DNA of 64,000 bases from Desulforhopalus sp. (GCA_030247675.1 JAOTRX010000006.1:276170-340169), one strand, 5' to 3'. Numbered from the stretch's first letter, positions 34,277-43,193 are shown. A program made the numbers and translations. Notes: a model not told the origin generated them from the letters alone.

Positions 34277-35590
34277 CTACAGGAAATCGGCGGCGATGGC
34301 CGATAGCGGGCTCCGTTCGCTCTTACTGAGGGTGACGTGTCCGTAAAGGGGCTGACCCTTCAATTTTTCAACCGCATAGGCAAGACCATTGGACGAGGCG
34401 TCGAGGTAGGGGTTGTCGATCTGGTTGGGATCGCCGGTCAGCACCATCTTGGTGTTTTCGCCGGCCCTTGAGACAATGGTTTTCACCTCGTGCGGCGTGA
34501 GGTTTTGGGCCTCGTCGACGATGACGAACTGGTCGGGAATCGATCTGCCGCGGATATAGGTCAGGGCCTCCAGTTCGAGCTGCTGGGATTTGAGCAGTTT
34601 GTCGATCTTGGTCTGCACTGTGCCGTCTTCGATTGTGTGGCCGAGGCGCATCAGGTAGCTGAGATTGTCAAAGATCGGCTGCATCCAGATGCTCAGTTTT
34701 TCGTCTTTGGTGCCGGGAAGATAACCGAGGTCCTTGCCCATCGGAATGATGGGCCGCGACACCAGCAGCCGGTCGAAGGTCTCCGTACGCAGCACGGAGT
34801 GCAGCCCGGCGGCAAGGGCCATGAGGGTCTTGCCGGTACCAGCACGGCCCATCAGGGTAATCATCTTGATCTGCGGATCAAGGAGCAATTCCAGGGCCAT
34901 CCGCTGTTCCTTGGAGCGGGCGTGGAGGTCCCAGGCACTGTCAAAGGCCGGTTCCAGGTGGACGAGATTGTCCGTGCCGAGGGCCCTGGCAAGAGCGCTG
35001 TGCTTCGGGTTGTCCCGGTCTTTCAGGAGAACGAATTCATTGACGTAAAAATCGCCATCGGCGATGGTCGTACCCTTATCCTTGTAAAAGGCATCGATGA
35101 CTTGCCCTGTCACCGCCATCTCCCGCCAGCCATTGTAGGGGATGTCGGAGTCATAGTGCTCATGGAGGAAGTCCATGACCTCAATGCCCAGGGCATCGGC
35201 CTTCAGGCGGGCGTTGATGTCCTTGGAGACGAAGATGACCTTGTGGCCTTCCGCCGCCAGATGGGTGGCGACGGCGAGGATCCGGTGGTCCGGTACCGAC
35301 ATGTCGAGAAAGGTGCCGGAGATGCTCCGTTCGTCCATCGATATCCGCAGCATGCCGCCGTTGTCGAGGGCGACGCCGTCGCGCAGGTTTCCCTGGGAAC
35401 GGAGCTGGTCGAGATGGCGGATGACATGGCGGGTGTTGCGGCCGAGCTCGTCGTTGGCCCGTTTAAAGTTGTCGAGTTCCTCGATAACCGTCATCGGCAG
35501 CACGACGCAGTTGTCGCCGAAGGAATTGATCGCTTCGGGATTATGCAGCAGAACGTTGGTGTCGAGGACGAAATATTTCGGTGGTTTCAT
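34277..35590 (-). CDS. PIN-PhoH family ATPase (YlaK/PhoH2-like)
   Basis: 437 residues. N-terminal PIN nuclease domain (1-150) with the first acidic residue D10 in VLDTNVLLHN and further acids at E37/E38 and D101. C-terminal PhoH ATPase (190-437) with Walker A GRAGTGKT (248-255) and Walker B VIVDEAQN (D359/E360). Such PhoH2-type proteins have been shown in other bacteria to unwind and cut RNA. Cytoplasmic. Its ATG overlaps the stop of the Xaa-Pro peptidase gene by four bases (ATGA), so translation is coupled. Confidence 0.93.
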   Translation of the reverse strand: MKPPKYFVLDTNVLLHNPEAINSFGDNCVVLPMTVIEELDNFKRANDELGRNTRHVIRHLDQLRSQGNLRDGVALDNGGMLRISMDERSISGTFLDMSVPDHRILAVATHLAAEGHKVIFVSKDINARLKADALGIEVMDFLHEHYDSDIPYNGWREMAVTGQVIDAFYKDKGTTIADGDFYVNEFVLLKDRDNPKHSALARALGTDNLVHLEPAFDSAWDLHARSKEQRMALELLLDPQIKMITLMGRAGTGKTLMALAAGLHSVLRTETFDRLLVSRPIIPMGKDLGYLPGTKDEKLSIWMQPIFDNLSYLMRLGHTIEDGTVQTKIDKLLKSQQLELEALTYIRGRSIPDQFVIVDEAQNLTPHEVKTIVSRAGENTKMVLTGDPNQIDNPYLDASSNGLAYAVEKLKGQPLYGHVTLSKSERSPLSAIAADFL

Positions 35591-36687
35591 ATATCGAGCC
35601 AGGTGGTGTCGGAGTTGAGGTTTTCGCAGCCGCCCTCGCGAACGACGACCATGTTTTCAAGGCGTATGCCGCCCCAGCCGGGGATATAGATGCCCGGCTC
35701 GATGGTGACCACCATCCCTGCGCGCAGTTTCTTGGTGTTATTTGTGGAAACCCTGGGTTCTTCATGGACTGCAAGGCCCACGCCATGGCCGAGGGAGTGG
35801 CCGAAATATTCGCCGTAGCCGGCATCGCTGATGATTCTGCGGGCGGCCTGGTCGACATCGCAGGCCCTGGCCCCGTCCCGTACCGCCGCCATGCCGGCCA
35901 GCTGGGCCTTGCGCACCAGGCGGTGCAGTTCGCGGTAGCGGTCGTCGGCGGTCCTCGGTACGAAGTTCCTGGTCATGTCCGAGCAGTAGCCGCCGAGCAC
36001 CAGGCCCATGTCGATGGTCAGCGAGGCGTCGGGCTGCAGGTAGGAGGGGCTTGGGACGGCATGGGGCAGGGCGCCGTTTGCGCCGCTGGCGACGATGGAG
36101 GCAAAGCTCGGGCCCTCGGCGCCGCGGCGGCGCATTGTTGCCTCGATGGCCAGGGCGATCTCGATCTCCGTGGCATAGTTATAAAGCGATTCGTAAATCT
36201 CAGCAAAGACCCCTTCGTTGAGGCGCACCGCCTGGCGAATCTGTTCGATCTCCTCATCGTCCTTGATGGTGCGCAGGTCCTCAATTAACCCCACCAGGGA
36301 AACGGTGCGGATGCCGCGTTTGTCGAGGGCCGTGGTCATCTTCTCAGCGGTGGCGAAGAGGGTGTAGTTGCCCTCAAAGGCAAGGGAGCTCACCCCCATC
36401 TTCGGCAGCAGTTCCTCAAGCAGGTGCATCACTCCCTTGGGGTAGAGGATGACCTCGGCCCAGGGGACATCCCGCTCCGCCTGGATCTTATAGCGGAAAT
36501 CGGTGAGCAGCCGGATCTCGCCCCTGGCCGGAACCAGGAGGAGGCCGGCGGTCTCGGCGATGCCGTGGTCGCCGCCCCGGTAGCCGCAGAGATAGCGGCG
36601 GTTTTCCGGGCAGCTGACCAGCAAGCAGTCGAGTTTCTTGCGTCGCAACCGGGCCTGGACTGCGGCTATCCGTTTTAAGTAGTTCAT
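35587..36687 (-). CDS. Xaa-Pro peptidase, M24B family
   Basis: 366 residues. An N-terminal creatinase-type domain (1-130) precedes the pita-bread catalytic domain. The metal ligands are in TIDMGLVLGGYCSDMTRNF (two Asp), HSLGHGVGLAVHE (His), TIEPGIYIPG (Glu) and RLENMVVV (Glu). All five are present, so a two-metal aminopeptidase P or prolidase-like enzyme is expected. It removes residues before proline. Cytoplasmic. It is followed without gap by the PIN-PhoH gene. Confidence 0.94.
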   Translation of the reverse strand: MNYLKRIAAVQARLRRKKLDCLLVSCPENRRYLCGYRGGDHGIAETAGLLLVPARGEIRLLTDFRYKIQAERDVPWAEVILYPKGVMHLLEELLPKMGVSSLAFEGNYTLFATAEKMTTALDKRGIRTVSLVGLIEDLRTIKDDEEIEQIRQAVRLNEGVFAEIYESLYNYATEIEIALAIEATMRRRGAEGPSFASIVASGANGALPHAVPSPSYLQPDASLTIDMGLVLGGYCSDMTRNFVPRTADDRYRELHRLVRKAQLAGMAAVRDGARACDVDQAARRIISDAGYGEYFGHSLGHGVGLAVHEEPRVSTNNTKKLRAGMVVTIEPGIYIPGWGGIRLENMVVVREGGCENLNSDTTWLDI

Positions 36688-36714
36688 GTCGACTTGACCG
36701 TGGATTGTCGGCTA

Positions 36715-37311
36715 TCAGCCTTTGGCGGGGGAAAGCAGCTGGAGAATCATCCCCTTGCGCTGATCCATGGCATCGTTGTATTGGCCGTTCAGCCCGGTCA
36801 GCATCCGTGCCAGCTCTTCCCGGTACTGCGGGTGCATCGCCGGGTTGATGTTGGCTTTGCCGGGCTGTCCTCCCCTGGCGGCGGCCTGCTGCTCCAGCTG
36901 TGCCCTGATTGCCTGCTCCAGCTGCTGGGTCATCTGCTCCTTGTGCTGCTCGTACTGTTTGAGGATCTGATCGAGCTCCCGGCAGATGGTGATGACCTCA
37001 TTCTTTGTGGCACCCAGGGCGAGGATTGCCTGCAGGGCCCGTTCACCCGAGGTCTGCAGTTCCTTGGTGCGGGGCAGGACGACGTTGCGGAGCAGGGTCT
37101 GGGCCATGCCCTTGCCGACCTCTCCCTGTTCAGCGGCCGGCTGGGAAGTGAGTTCCCGGCTGAGGTCGATGTCCTTGCCATTCATATAATCGGCGGCCAG
37201 ACGCATGCCTTTTTTTACCAGGGCTTCATTGTCGATAACCGGAGCGGCCGAGGCGGCCATCCGGGCGGCACGTTCCATTACCATGTCCATTGTGCTTTTT
37301 ATTTCTGCCAT
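36715..37311 (-). CDS. Conserved helical protein of unknown function
   Basis: 198 residues from ATG 37311, which has AAGGA eight bases upstream; an ATG two codons earlier sits too close to that site. Start MAEIKSTMDMVMERAARM, then an almost entirely helical protein with a Gln-rich coiled coil (ILKQYEQHKEQMTQQLEQAI, RAQLEQQAAARGG). No membrane segment. I recall similarly starting proteins of unknown function in Desulfobacterota but cannot name the family securely. It ends 27 bases before the Xaa-Pro peptidase and likely shares its transcript. Confidence 0.75.
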   Translation of the reverse strand: MAEIKSTMDMVMERAARMAASAAPVIDNEALVKKGMRLAADYMNGKDIDLSRELTSQPAAEQGEVGKGMAQTLLRNVVLPRTKELQTSGERALQAILALGATKNEVITICRELDQILKQYEQHKEQMTQQLEQAIRAQLEQQAAARGGQPGKANINPAMHPQYREELARMLTGLNGQYNDAMDQRKGMILQLLSPAKG

Positions 37312-37334
37312 TGTCATATTCCTTGGTTGAAAGG

Positions 37335-37352
37335 ACCTGTGCGGGCACAGGT
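37335..37352. other. Short perfect hairpin before the coiled-coil gene
   Basis: ACCTGTGC-GG-GCACAGGT is an 8-bp perfect palindrome 24-40 bases upstream of ATG 37311, between the rsmB terminator and the ribosome site. It could be an operator or leader hairpin for the 36715-37311 gene. Confidence 0.4.
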
Positions 37353-37353
37353 G

Positions 37354-37378
37354 AAAACCCCCTTGTGCTGACGGGGGC
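37354..37378 (-). terminator. Rho-independent terminator after rsmB
   Basis: Minus strand GCCCCC, ten-base loop, GGGGG, then TTTTC. It lies 85 bases past the rsmB stop and would separate rsmB from the downstream peptidase cluster. Confidence 0.5.
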
Positions 37379-37462
37379 TTGGGCTGTTTTCTGAGGGTCT
37401 GGAGAATGTACAACAGACCCGGGTCCTTGGCAAAGAAAAACCTGGGCATCTGCGGCCTGCGG

Positions 37463-38863
37463 CTAGCGGCGCTGCATCCGCGCGGCGAAGAAGCCGTCGA
37501 TGGTGGCGTCCGGGCGGGGGGCGAAACACCGGTCGACGATAAAGCGGCGGGCCGCCTCCGGCAGGTGTTCGCTGCAGTCGGTGAGGTGCAGGGACCGATG
37601 ACCGGCAAGAAAGGCGGTGATCAACTGGTGGTTTTCTTCAGGCTCGAGCGAACAGGTGGCGTAGACCAGAACCCCTCCGGGGGCGAGGAGGGCAGCGGCG
37701 TGGTGGAGGATGTCAAGCTGTTCCTCCTGGTAGCGGCAGAGGTCCTCCGGCCTGCGGTTCCAGCGGATGTCGGGATGCCTGCCGGTTACTCCGGTACCGG
37801 AACAGGGGGCATCGATAAGGATGCCGTCGAAAAATTGCCCGTCTTCCGCGGCAAACTGCTGCAGGTTCTTGGCATGGATGTGTACTGCCGGGGCCTTGCC
37901 GAGCCGGATGAGGTTTTCCCTGAGCTTTTCCAGGCGATAGATCTCCGGCTCGACGGCGTGGACATCCAGGGCGTGGTCCGCGGCAAACTGGAGGAGGTGG
38001 GTGGTCTTGCCGCCAAGTCCGGCGCAGCCGTCGAGATATCGGCCGCCGCGGCGAAAGGGGCCGAGGAGAGCGGTGGCCAGTTGCGCCGCCTCGTCCTGCA
38101 CCTGGAAGAGCCCTTCGGCAAAGCCGGGGATGGCGGGGATGCCGCCCTGGTATTCTGGGAGGACCACTGCCTCTGGGGCATAGCTGCCGGGCTGGGCGGT
38201 GATCCCGGCCTCTGTGAGCAGCAGGCAGAAGTCGTCCCGGCCGATTTTTTCGCCATTGGTACGCAACACCAGGACCGGTTCGCGGTTGTTGGCAGCGCAG
38301 ATCCGCAGGGCTTCCTCCCGGCCGAAATGGTCCTGCCACCGGGTAAACAGCCATTCCGGGTGATTGACGACAGGCCCGCCGTCCTTCATGAATCGGGCCC
38401 GGACGGTCAGCGCCTCCTTTTGCCGGATCGACTGACGGAGGATGCCGTTGACAAAGCCCCAAAGTCTTTTCGGGATCTTCTGTACCTTACAGCATTCGAC
38501 CATTTCATCGACCGCCGCCGACTGGGGGATGCGTTCGAGAAAGAACAGCTGATACAGGCCGACTGCCAGGACCTGGTGGATGAAGGGGTCGATCTTTGCC
38601 AGGGGTGTCGTTGACAGCAGCTCAATGATGCGGTCGAGGTACTGGCGGTTGCGCAGTACCCCGTAGACTAGCTGCATCGCCAGATTGCGTTCGATGCCGG
38701 GCAGAGTGTATTTGCGAATTCCCTGTTGCAGCAAAGGCTTGACCGGAGAGCGGTCGACGTAGAGCCGGCAAAGTGTCTGGGCGGCGACAAAGCGCGCCGT
38801 TGGTATTGTTGGTTTTTTCTGCAAAATTTGTGGACCGGGACTGTGTGTTTGTCTGTGCGGCAT
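37463..38863 (-). CDS. rsmB: 16S rRNA (cytosine-5) methyltransferase RsmB
   Basis: 466 residues from ATG 38863, with GGGGGAA upstream. N-terminal NusB-like RNA-binding domain (18-150; FVAAQTLCRLYVDRSPVKPL, VNGILRQSIR). Then the SAM-dependent domain: LDGCAGLGGKTTHLLQ (277-292), IDAPCSGTG with C354, and YATCSLEPEEN with C404 as the two catalytic-cycle cysteines. It methylates C967 of 16S rRNA. It stands alone here, without the fmt/def genes seen beside it in E. coli. Confidence 0.95.
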   Translation of the reverse strand: MPHRQTHSPGPQILQKKPTIPTARFVAAQTLCRLYVDRSPVKPLLQQGIRKYTLPGIERNLAMQLVYGVLRNRQYLDRIIELLSTTPLAKIDPFIHQVLAVGLYQLFFLERIPQSAAVDEMVECCKVQKIPKRLWGFVNGILRQSIRQKEALTVRARFMKDGGPVVNHPEWLFTRWQDHFGREEALRICAANNREPVLVLRTNGEKIGRDDFCLLLTEAGITAQPGSYAPEAVVLPEYQGGIPAIPGFAEGLFQVQDEAAQLATALLGPFRRGGRYLDGCAGLGGKTTHLLQFAADHALDVHAVEPEIYRLEKLRENLIRLGKAPAVHIHAKNLQQFAAEDGQFFDGILIDAPCSGTGVTGRHPDIRWNRRPEDLCRYQEEQLDILHHAAALLAPGGVLVYATCSLEPEENHQLITAFLAGHRSLHLTDCSEHLPEAARRFIVDRCFAPRPDATIDGFFAARMQRR

Positions 38864-38920
38864 CTGTTCCCCCACCCCAGTAACCCCGGCTTTCAAAAGA
38901 ATACGAGCCGGGGTGTCAGG

Positions 38921-39910
38921 TCAGCGGCGGATTTTTTCAGCCAGTGCATTCAACCCTTGCGCAAAATGGCGCGCAGCTCCCGCAAAATCCTGAGGCATAA
39001 AAACCCCTCTGGCATCCATCAGCCACACCCCGTCTTTATGCCAGATTTTGCACGGTGTGTCCGTTGATGCCGCCAACTCAGGCTCAAGCCAGGTGTCCTT
39101 TGAAGGCTGCTGCCTTGTACTCCCTTCCGCGGGGGTAGCCTTGTCGTCAACGACCAGAATCGGCACTTCCGGAAGCACGCTCTTCGGGGTTATAAAGGTG
39201 AAGCCAAACAGATCATCCATGACCTCAGCCGCCAGGGTATATTCCTGGATAATTTGATTCTTCCGTGCTTCCAATTGCTCTTTATAGCGAAGCACCTGAT
39301 CGACGACCTCGGGTTTTTTGCCAGCTGATTTACGAATTCTCGGGTCGAAACGGCGCTTTCCTTCAACAAAAAGAAGCTCCCGTTTCTCGGGAAGCAAAAA
39401 GACCAGATCGATCATACTGGCGTCTTTGTTTGTCTTTGCAGCTTCACCAAGGGAGGCAAACCTGGCCTCAACATCAAGAAGGATTGGCGCATTGTTCACC
39501 GCGTGGATGGAAGCAAAGGAGAAATACGTATATACCTTGGAAAGCTGATAGCTTTCGAGACTTCCGTCTTGCGCCCTAGCGCGACACATATCGAGGATAG
39601 CGTTTAAATGGACAATCTCGCCGTATTCATTTTTAAAAGGAAAGGTTGGAAATGAGATATCTTTTGATTTGGCTCCAGGCCTTCTCTTGCCGCGGTTGAC
39701 AAACCAATCATTGCTTTTGTAGGTATCTCTTGTCCGCCTGACCGCCCGCTGTCCACTGCAGTAAAAATCGAGGGTGTTTTCCCGGATTGCCGGGAACAAT
39801 ACACCGTCCCGGACTTTGGCCTTCAGTTCCTCATAGGTGTCGCATTGCTTGAATTTCACATGATGGGCAAACTTTCGCGCAAATTGCTTCTCAGGGACAT
39901 TTTGGCTCAT
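38921..39910 (-). CDS. Predicted PD-(D/E)XK-fold nuclease-like protein
   Basis: 329 residues from ATG 39910 (GGAGAGAAA upstream). I do not recognise the family by name. Residues 140-210 read LLDVEARF (E148), MIDLVFLL (D168), LLFVEGKRR (E183, K185) and DQVLRYKEQL (Q205, Y209). That E...D...E-x-K...QxxxY order matches the catalytic core of PD-(D/E)XK nucleases. The first 90 residues are basic with aromatic clusters (RRTRDTYKSNDWFVNRGKRR) and could bind nucleic acid. No signal peptide. The 62-residue gene upstream overlaps it by four bases. An accessory restriction or defence role is plausible but unproven. Confidence 0.72.
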   Translation of the reverse strand: MSQNVPEKQFARKFAHHVKFKQCDTYEELKAKVRDGVLFPAIRENTLDFYCSGQRAVRRTRDTYKSNDWFVNRGKRRPGAKSKDISFPTFPFKNEYGEIVHLNAILDMCRARAQDGSLESYQLSKVYTYFSFASIHAVNNAPILLDVEARFASLGEAAKTNKDASMIDLVFLLPEKRELLFVEGKRRFDPRIRKSAGKKPEVVDQVLRYKEQLEARKNQIIQEYTLAAEVMDDLFGFTFITPKSVLPEVPILVVDDKATPAEGSTRQQPSKDTWLEPELAASTDTPCKIWHKDGVWLMDARGVFMPQDFAGAARHFAQGLNALAEKIRR

Positions 39911-40095
39911 TTTCTCTCCAGGTAATTTTTGAATGTGACAGACCAAGACTTTTCCATTGCTTCACATAATGCCTCGTTATCGAGAATGGTACCATTCGAA
40001 AAATGATCTGCATATCCTTTCTTGTCCTCGATTGGAAACGGTACCAGTACCGTCGGCCGCAGGACCTTTGGATCGGCCCTATACACTGCTGCCAC
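39907..40095 (-). CDS. Small protein coupled to the nuclease-like gene
   Basis: 62 residues from GTG 40095 (MAAVYRADPKVLRPTVLVPF...FKNYLERK); an in-frame TAG lies five codons upstream. The stop overlaps the next ATG (ATGA), typical of translational coupling. A different frame starting at ATG 40115 is also open, but its composition looks random. No known domain is evident. It may be a real small partner or the remnant of a longer gene whose 5' part was lost; the AT-rich stretch upstream (40110-40268) shows no continuation. Confidence 0.5.
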   Translation of the reverse strand: MAAVYRADPKVLRPTVLVPFPIEDKKGYADHFSNGTILDNEALCEAMEKSWSVTFKNYLERK

Positions 40096-40268
40096 CTTTC
40101 GGCTATACTATGCATCGTTTTTAAAATAATGTTGAAGGAGTTCCCTAAAGATTTTTATTATGAGCCGGCAGGCTGTAATTTACCAACCGCCGCTTGGACA
40201 ATATGGTATGCTCCGTTGAGCAAGATCGTATATTTTCTTCAACCGTACCTCTCACCCATTAAAAGCTT

Positions 40269-41288
40269 ATGCAAAAAGTAAATTGGTTCATTATTTGGCT
40301 TCTTGCGGCGACGCTCTTTGCCGGATTGGCCCAGGCCTATACCAAAGAAGAGGTGGTAAAGCGCGGCACTCTCCGTTGTGGAGTTTCCACCGGCACACCT
40401 GGCTTTGCCAGCGTCGACGCCGGGGGCAAATGGAGCGGCATGGATGTTGATATCTGCCGGGCGGTGGCGGTGGCCGTTCTTGGCAATCCGGCCAAGGTCG
40501 AATACCTGCCTCTTGCCGAGGGAGGGGAGTTCACCGCCTTGATGACCGGTGAGGTGGACATCCTCTCCCGCCACTCAACCTGGACCTTTGCCAGGGATTC
40601 AGGGCTGGCCGTCCATTTCGCAGGTGTCGTCTACTATGACGGACAGGGTTTGATGGTACCGAAAAAACTTGAGGCCAAACGTGCCGCCGACCTGAAAAAG
40701 GTGAAGATTTGCGGGCCTGTCAACAATGCCCCGTTTGAACAAAACCTCGTTGATTTTTTAGAGAAAAATCGTGTCGAATATGCCGTCGTCCGCTATGAAA
40801 CCATAGAGATGGCGGTTAAGGGCTTTGAAAAAGACGACTGTGATGTCCTGTCCCTGCCGCAGTCCGCTTTATACGGTCTGCGACTGGGGCTGGCCGACCC
40901 TGCGAATGCCGTGGTCCTCCCTGAGGTTATAGGCAAGGAACCTCTGGGAACGGTGGTGCGGCAGGGCGACGATGTCTGGCTGGCTATCGTCAGGTGGTCG
41001 CTGTATGCCATGATCAATGCCGAAGAGCTTGGCATCACCTCACAAAAGGCCGAAGAACTGAAATCAAGCAATAAACTTGAGGTGCGGAGGCTGCTCGGCC
41101 TTGAGGGTGCCGCGGGGAAAACCCTTGGCCTGAAAGATGACTGGGCCTTCCAGATTGTCCGCCAGGTTGGTAATTATGGTGAGGTTTATGAGCGCAACCT
41201 TGGTTCCAAGTCGCTCTTGAAGATCGACAGAGGCTTGAATAATCTGTGGAATAAAGGTGGCTTGCAATATGCTCCGCCGTTTCGATGA
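40269..41288 (+). CDS. Periplasmic amino-acid ABC transporter substrate-binding protein
   Basis: 339 residues with a signal peptide ending GLAQA (residue 23). The start of the mature protein, EEVVKRGTLRCGVSTGTPGF, followed by WSGMDVDICRAVAVAVLG, is typical of the AapJ/BztA branch for general L-amino acids. The length (~340) also fits that branch. No permease or ATPase gene lies nearby on either strand, so it must work with a transporter encoded elsewhere or in sensing. No strong Shine-Dalgarno is seen. A strong terminator hairpin follows 24 bases after the stop. Confidence 0.88.
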   Translation: MQKVNWFIIWLLAATLFAGLAQAYTKEEVVKRGTLRCGVSTGTPGFASVDAGGKWSGMDVDICRAVAVAVLGNPAKVEYLPLAEGGEFTALMTGEVDILSRHSTWTFARDSGLAVHFAGVVYYDGQGLMVPKKLEAKRAADLKKVKICGPVNNAPFEQNLVDFLEKNRVEYAVVRYETIEMAVKGFEKDDCDVLSLPQSALYGLRLGLADPANAVVLPEVIGKEPLGTVVRQGDDVWLAIVRWSLYAMINAEELGITSQKAEELKSSNKLEVRRLLGLEGAAGKTLGLKDDWAFQIVRQVGNYGEVYERNLGSKSLLKIDRGLNNLWNKGGLQYAPPFR

Positions 41289-41312
41289 GCGAACCTTAAA
41301 AGTCCGCCCATG

Positions 41313-41343
41313 AGCTGCTGGTGCGCAGGGCGCACCAGCAGCT
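41313..41343. terminator. Strong bidirectional hairpin between convergent genes
   Basis: A perfect 14-bp stem (AGCTGCTGGTGCGC, loop AGG, exact complement) lies between the stops of the binding-protein gene and the GGGtGRT gene. The U-rich tracts on either side are weak (TTGTACTATCTT on plus; ACTTTTAAGG on minus), but the stem is exceptional. Confidence 0.7.
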
Positions 41344-41358
41344 TGTACTATCTTGAAG

Positions 41359-42366
41359 TTATTTGTTAGTATTTCCTGCCTGTTCCAGGGCCACAGCGAC
41401 TGACACCGAGGCACCGACCATCGGGTTGTTGCCCATGCCGATGAGGCCCATCATCTCGACATGTGCCGGAACTGAAGAGGAGCCGGCAAACTGGGCGTCG
41501 GAGTGCATCCGGCCCATGGTATCGGTCATGCCGTAGGAGGCGGGACCGGCGCCCATATTATCCGGGTGCAGGGTTCGGCCGGTACCGCCGCCCGAGGCCA
41601 CCGAGAAATACTTTTTGCCCTGCTGGACGCATTCCTTCTTGTAGGTGCCGGCAACCGGATGCTGGAAACGGGTGGGATTGGTCGAGTTGCCGGTGATCGA
41701 CACGTCGACCCCTTCCATATGGTTAATGGCCACGCCTTCGCGGACGTCGTCGGCGCCGAAGCAGCGCACCTTGCCCCGCTCCCCTTGCGAATAGGGGGTC
41801 TCGGCAACGACATTCAGTTTGCCGGCGGCGTAGTCGAATTTTGTCTCGACATAGGTAAAGCCGTTGATTCTGGAAATGATCTTGGCGGCGTCCTTGCCAA
41901 GGCCATTGAGAATGACCCGCAGCGGGTTTTGGCGCACCCGGTTGGCCGACCTGGCGATGCCGATCGCCCCTTCAGCGGCGGCGAAGGACTCATGGCCGGC
42001 GAGGAAGGCGAAGCAGGAGGTTTCTTCACTGAGCAGCATGGCGGCGAGGTTACCGTGGCCGATGCCGACCTTGCGGTCGTCGGCAACCGAGCCGGGGATG
42101 CAGAAGGCCTGCAGCCCTTCACCCAGCGTTGCGGCGATCTCCGCCGCCCTTTTCTGTCCCTTTTTGATGGCGATGGCCGCCCCGAGGGTATAGGCCCAGA
42201 CCGCATTTTCGAAACAGATCGGCTGGATGCCGCGGACAATGGCGGCAACGTCGACGCCGTAGTCCTTGCAGACCCCTTCGGCCTCTTCCAGGGACTTCAT
42301 GCCATATTTTTCCAGGACCGGAATAATCTGACCTATCCGCCTGTCGTAACTTTCAAACAGTGCCAT
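41359..42366 (-). CDS. GGGtGRT protein
   Basis: 335 residues carrying the name-giving motif SGGGTGRT (258-265). Other Gly-rich stretches are VGIGHGNLAAMLLSEETSCF and GMGNNPMVGASVSVAVAL. The name is the one used in public annotation for this family, whose biochemical role is not established to my knowledge. Several conserved-looking cysteines (C51, C89, C118, C202, C246) could bind metal. It follows the iron-sulfur scaffold-like gene by 11 bases on the same transcript, so a role in metallocluster or sulfur handling is a reasonable inference. Confidence 0.88.
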   Translation of the reverse strand: MALFESYDRRIGQIIPVLEKYGMKSLEEAEGVCKDYGVDVAAIVRGIQPICFENAVWAYTLGAAIAIKKGQKRAAEIAATLGEGLQAFCIPGSVADDRKVGIGHGNLAAMLLSEETSCFAFLAGHESFAAAEGAIGIARSANRVRQNPLRVILNGLGKDAAKIISRINGFTYVETKFDYAAGKLNVVAETPYSQGERGKVRCFGADDVREGVAINHMEGVDVSITGNSTNPTRFQHPVAGTYKKECVQQGKKYFSVASGGGTGRTLHPDNMGAGPASYGMTDTMGRMHSDAQFAGSSSVPAHVEMMGLIGMGNNPMVGASVSVAVALEQAGNTNK

Positions 42367-42377
42367 GGTTGTTCCCC

Positions 42378-43070
42378 CTATTCCTTGCGTGGATCGATGA
42401 TTTTGGCGGCCTCGGCAAAACGACCGTAGGTTCCGGAAGCGTCTTTTAAAGCCTGGTTGGCGTCGACGCCCTTTTTGATGGCTGCCATCATCTTGCCGAG
42501 ACTGACGAATTTGTAGCCGATGATTTCGTCATTTGCATCAAGAGCGATCTCCGAGACATAGCCCTCGGCCATCTCCAGGTAGCGGGGACCCTTGGCGACG
42601 GTGCCGTACATGGTGCCGATAACCGAACGCAGGCCTTTGCCGAGATCCTCAAGGCCGGCGCCGATGGGCAATCCTCCCTCGGAGAAGGCCGATTGGCTGC
42701 GGCCGTAGACGATCTGCAGAAACAGCTCACGCATCGCCACGTTGATGGCGTCGCAGACCAGATCGGTATTGAGCGCCTCAAGAATGGTCTTGCCGGGGAG
42801 GATCTCCGAGGCCATGGCCGCCGAGTGGGTCATGCCGGTGCAACCGATGGTCTCAACCAAGGCCTCCTCGATGATACCATTCTTGACGTTGAGGGTCAGT
42901 TTGCAGGCACCCTGCTGGGGGGCACACCAGCCCACGCCATGGGTAAGGCCGCAAACATCCTTGACTTCTTTGACTTTTGTCCATGCGCCTTCCTGGGGGA
43001 TGGGGGCGGGACCGTGATTGGCTCCCTGCGCCACCCGGCACATTTCCATGATTTCAGAAGAGTAGATCAT
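42378..43070 (-). CDS. NifU/IscU-like iron-sulfur cluster scaffold protein
   Basis: 230 residues from ATG 43070, with AAGGAGAA upstream. The core GIIEEALVETIGCTGMTHSA, then MASEILPGKTILEALN and LVCDAINVAM, parallels the NifU/IscU scaffold pattern. C77 and C106 sit at ligand positions, with C40, C49 and C56 in an extra N-terminal Cys-rich loop. Longer than IscU (about 130), with a unique C-terminal extension (VSLGKMMAAIKKGVDANQAL). No IscS/NifS gene is present. It forms a tight two-gene operon with the GGGtGRT gene, a pairing I know from other anaerobes. Confidence 0.85.
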   Translation of the reverse strand: MIYSSEIMEMCRVAQGANHGPAPIPQEGAWTKVKEVKDVCGLTHGVGWCAPQQGACKLTLNVKNGIIEEALVETIGCTGMTHSAAMASEILPGKTILEALNTDLVCDAINVAMRELFLQIVYGRSQSAFSEGGLPIGAGLEDLGKGLRSVIGTMYGTVAKGPRYLEMAEGYVSEIALDANDEIIGYKFVSLGKMMAAIKKGVDANQALKDASGTYGRFAEAAKIIDPRKE

Positions 43071-43193
43071 ACTGTTCTCCTTGGAAAGTTGTTGTGAGTC
43101 TCTGCGAAGAATTTTTCGTTGAGAAGACCTAAGCCCCACGGAGGGGCAGTGTAAATAATCCCGGTTATCGGGGGTTAAAATGCTTAAGGGATT

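Noticed and set aside
39891..40115. ATG-started 74-codon frame overlapping the small partner of the nuclease-like gene
   Set aside because: Residue composition (many Arg, Cys, Trp) looks like a shifted shadow; the GTG frame has protein-like character and a coupled stop.
40205..40280. Possible sixth copy of the dispersed repeat (GTTGAGCAA and AAGCTTATGC)
   Set aside because: The two motifs are too far apart, there is no hairpin, and the second lies on the start codon of a gene.
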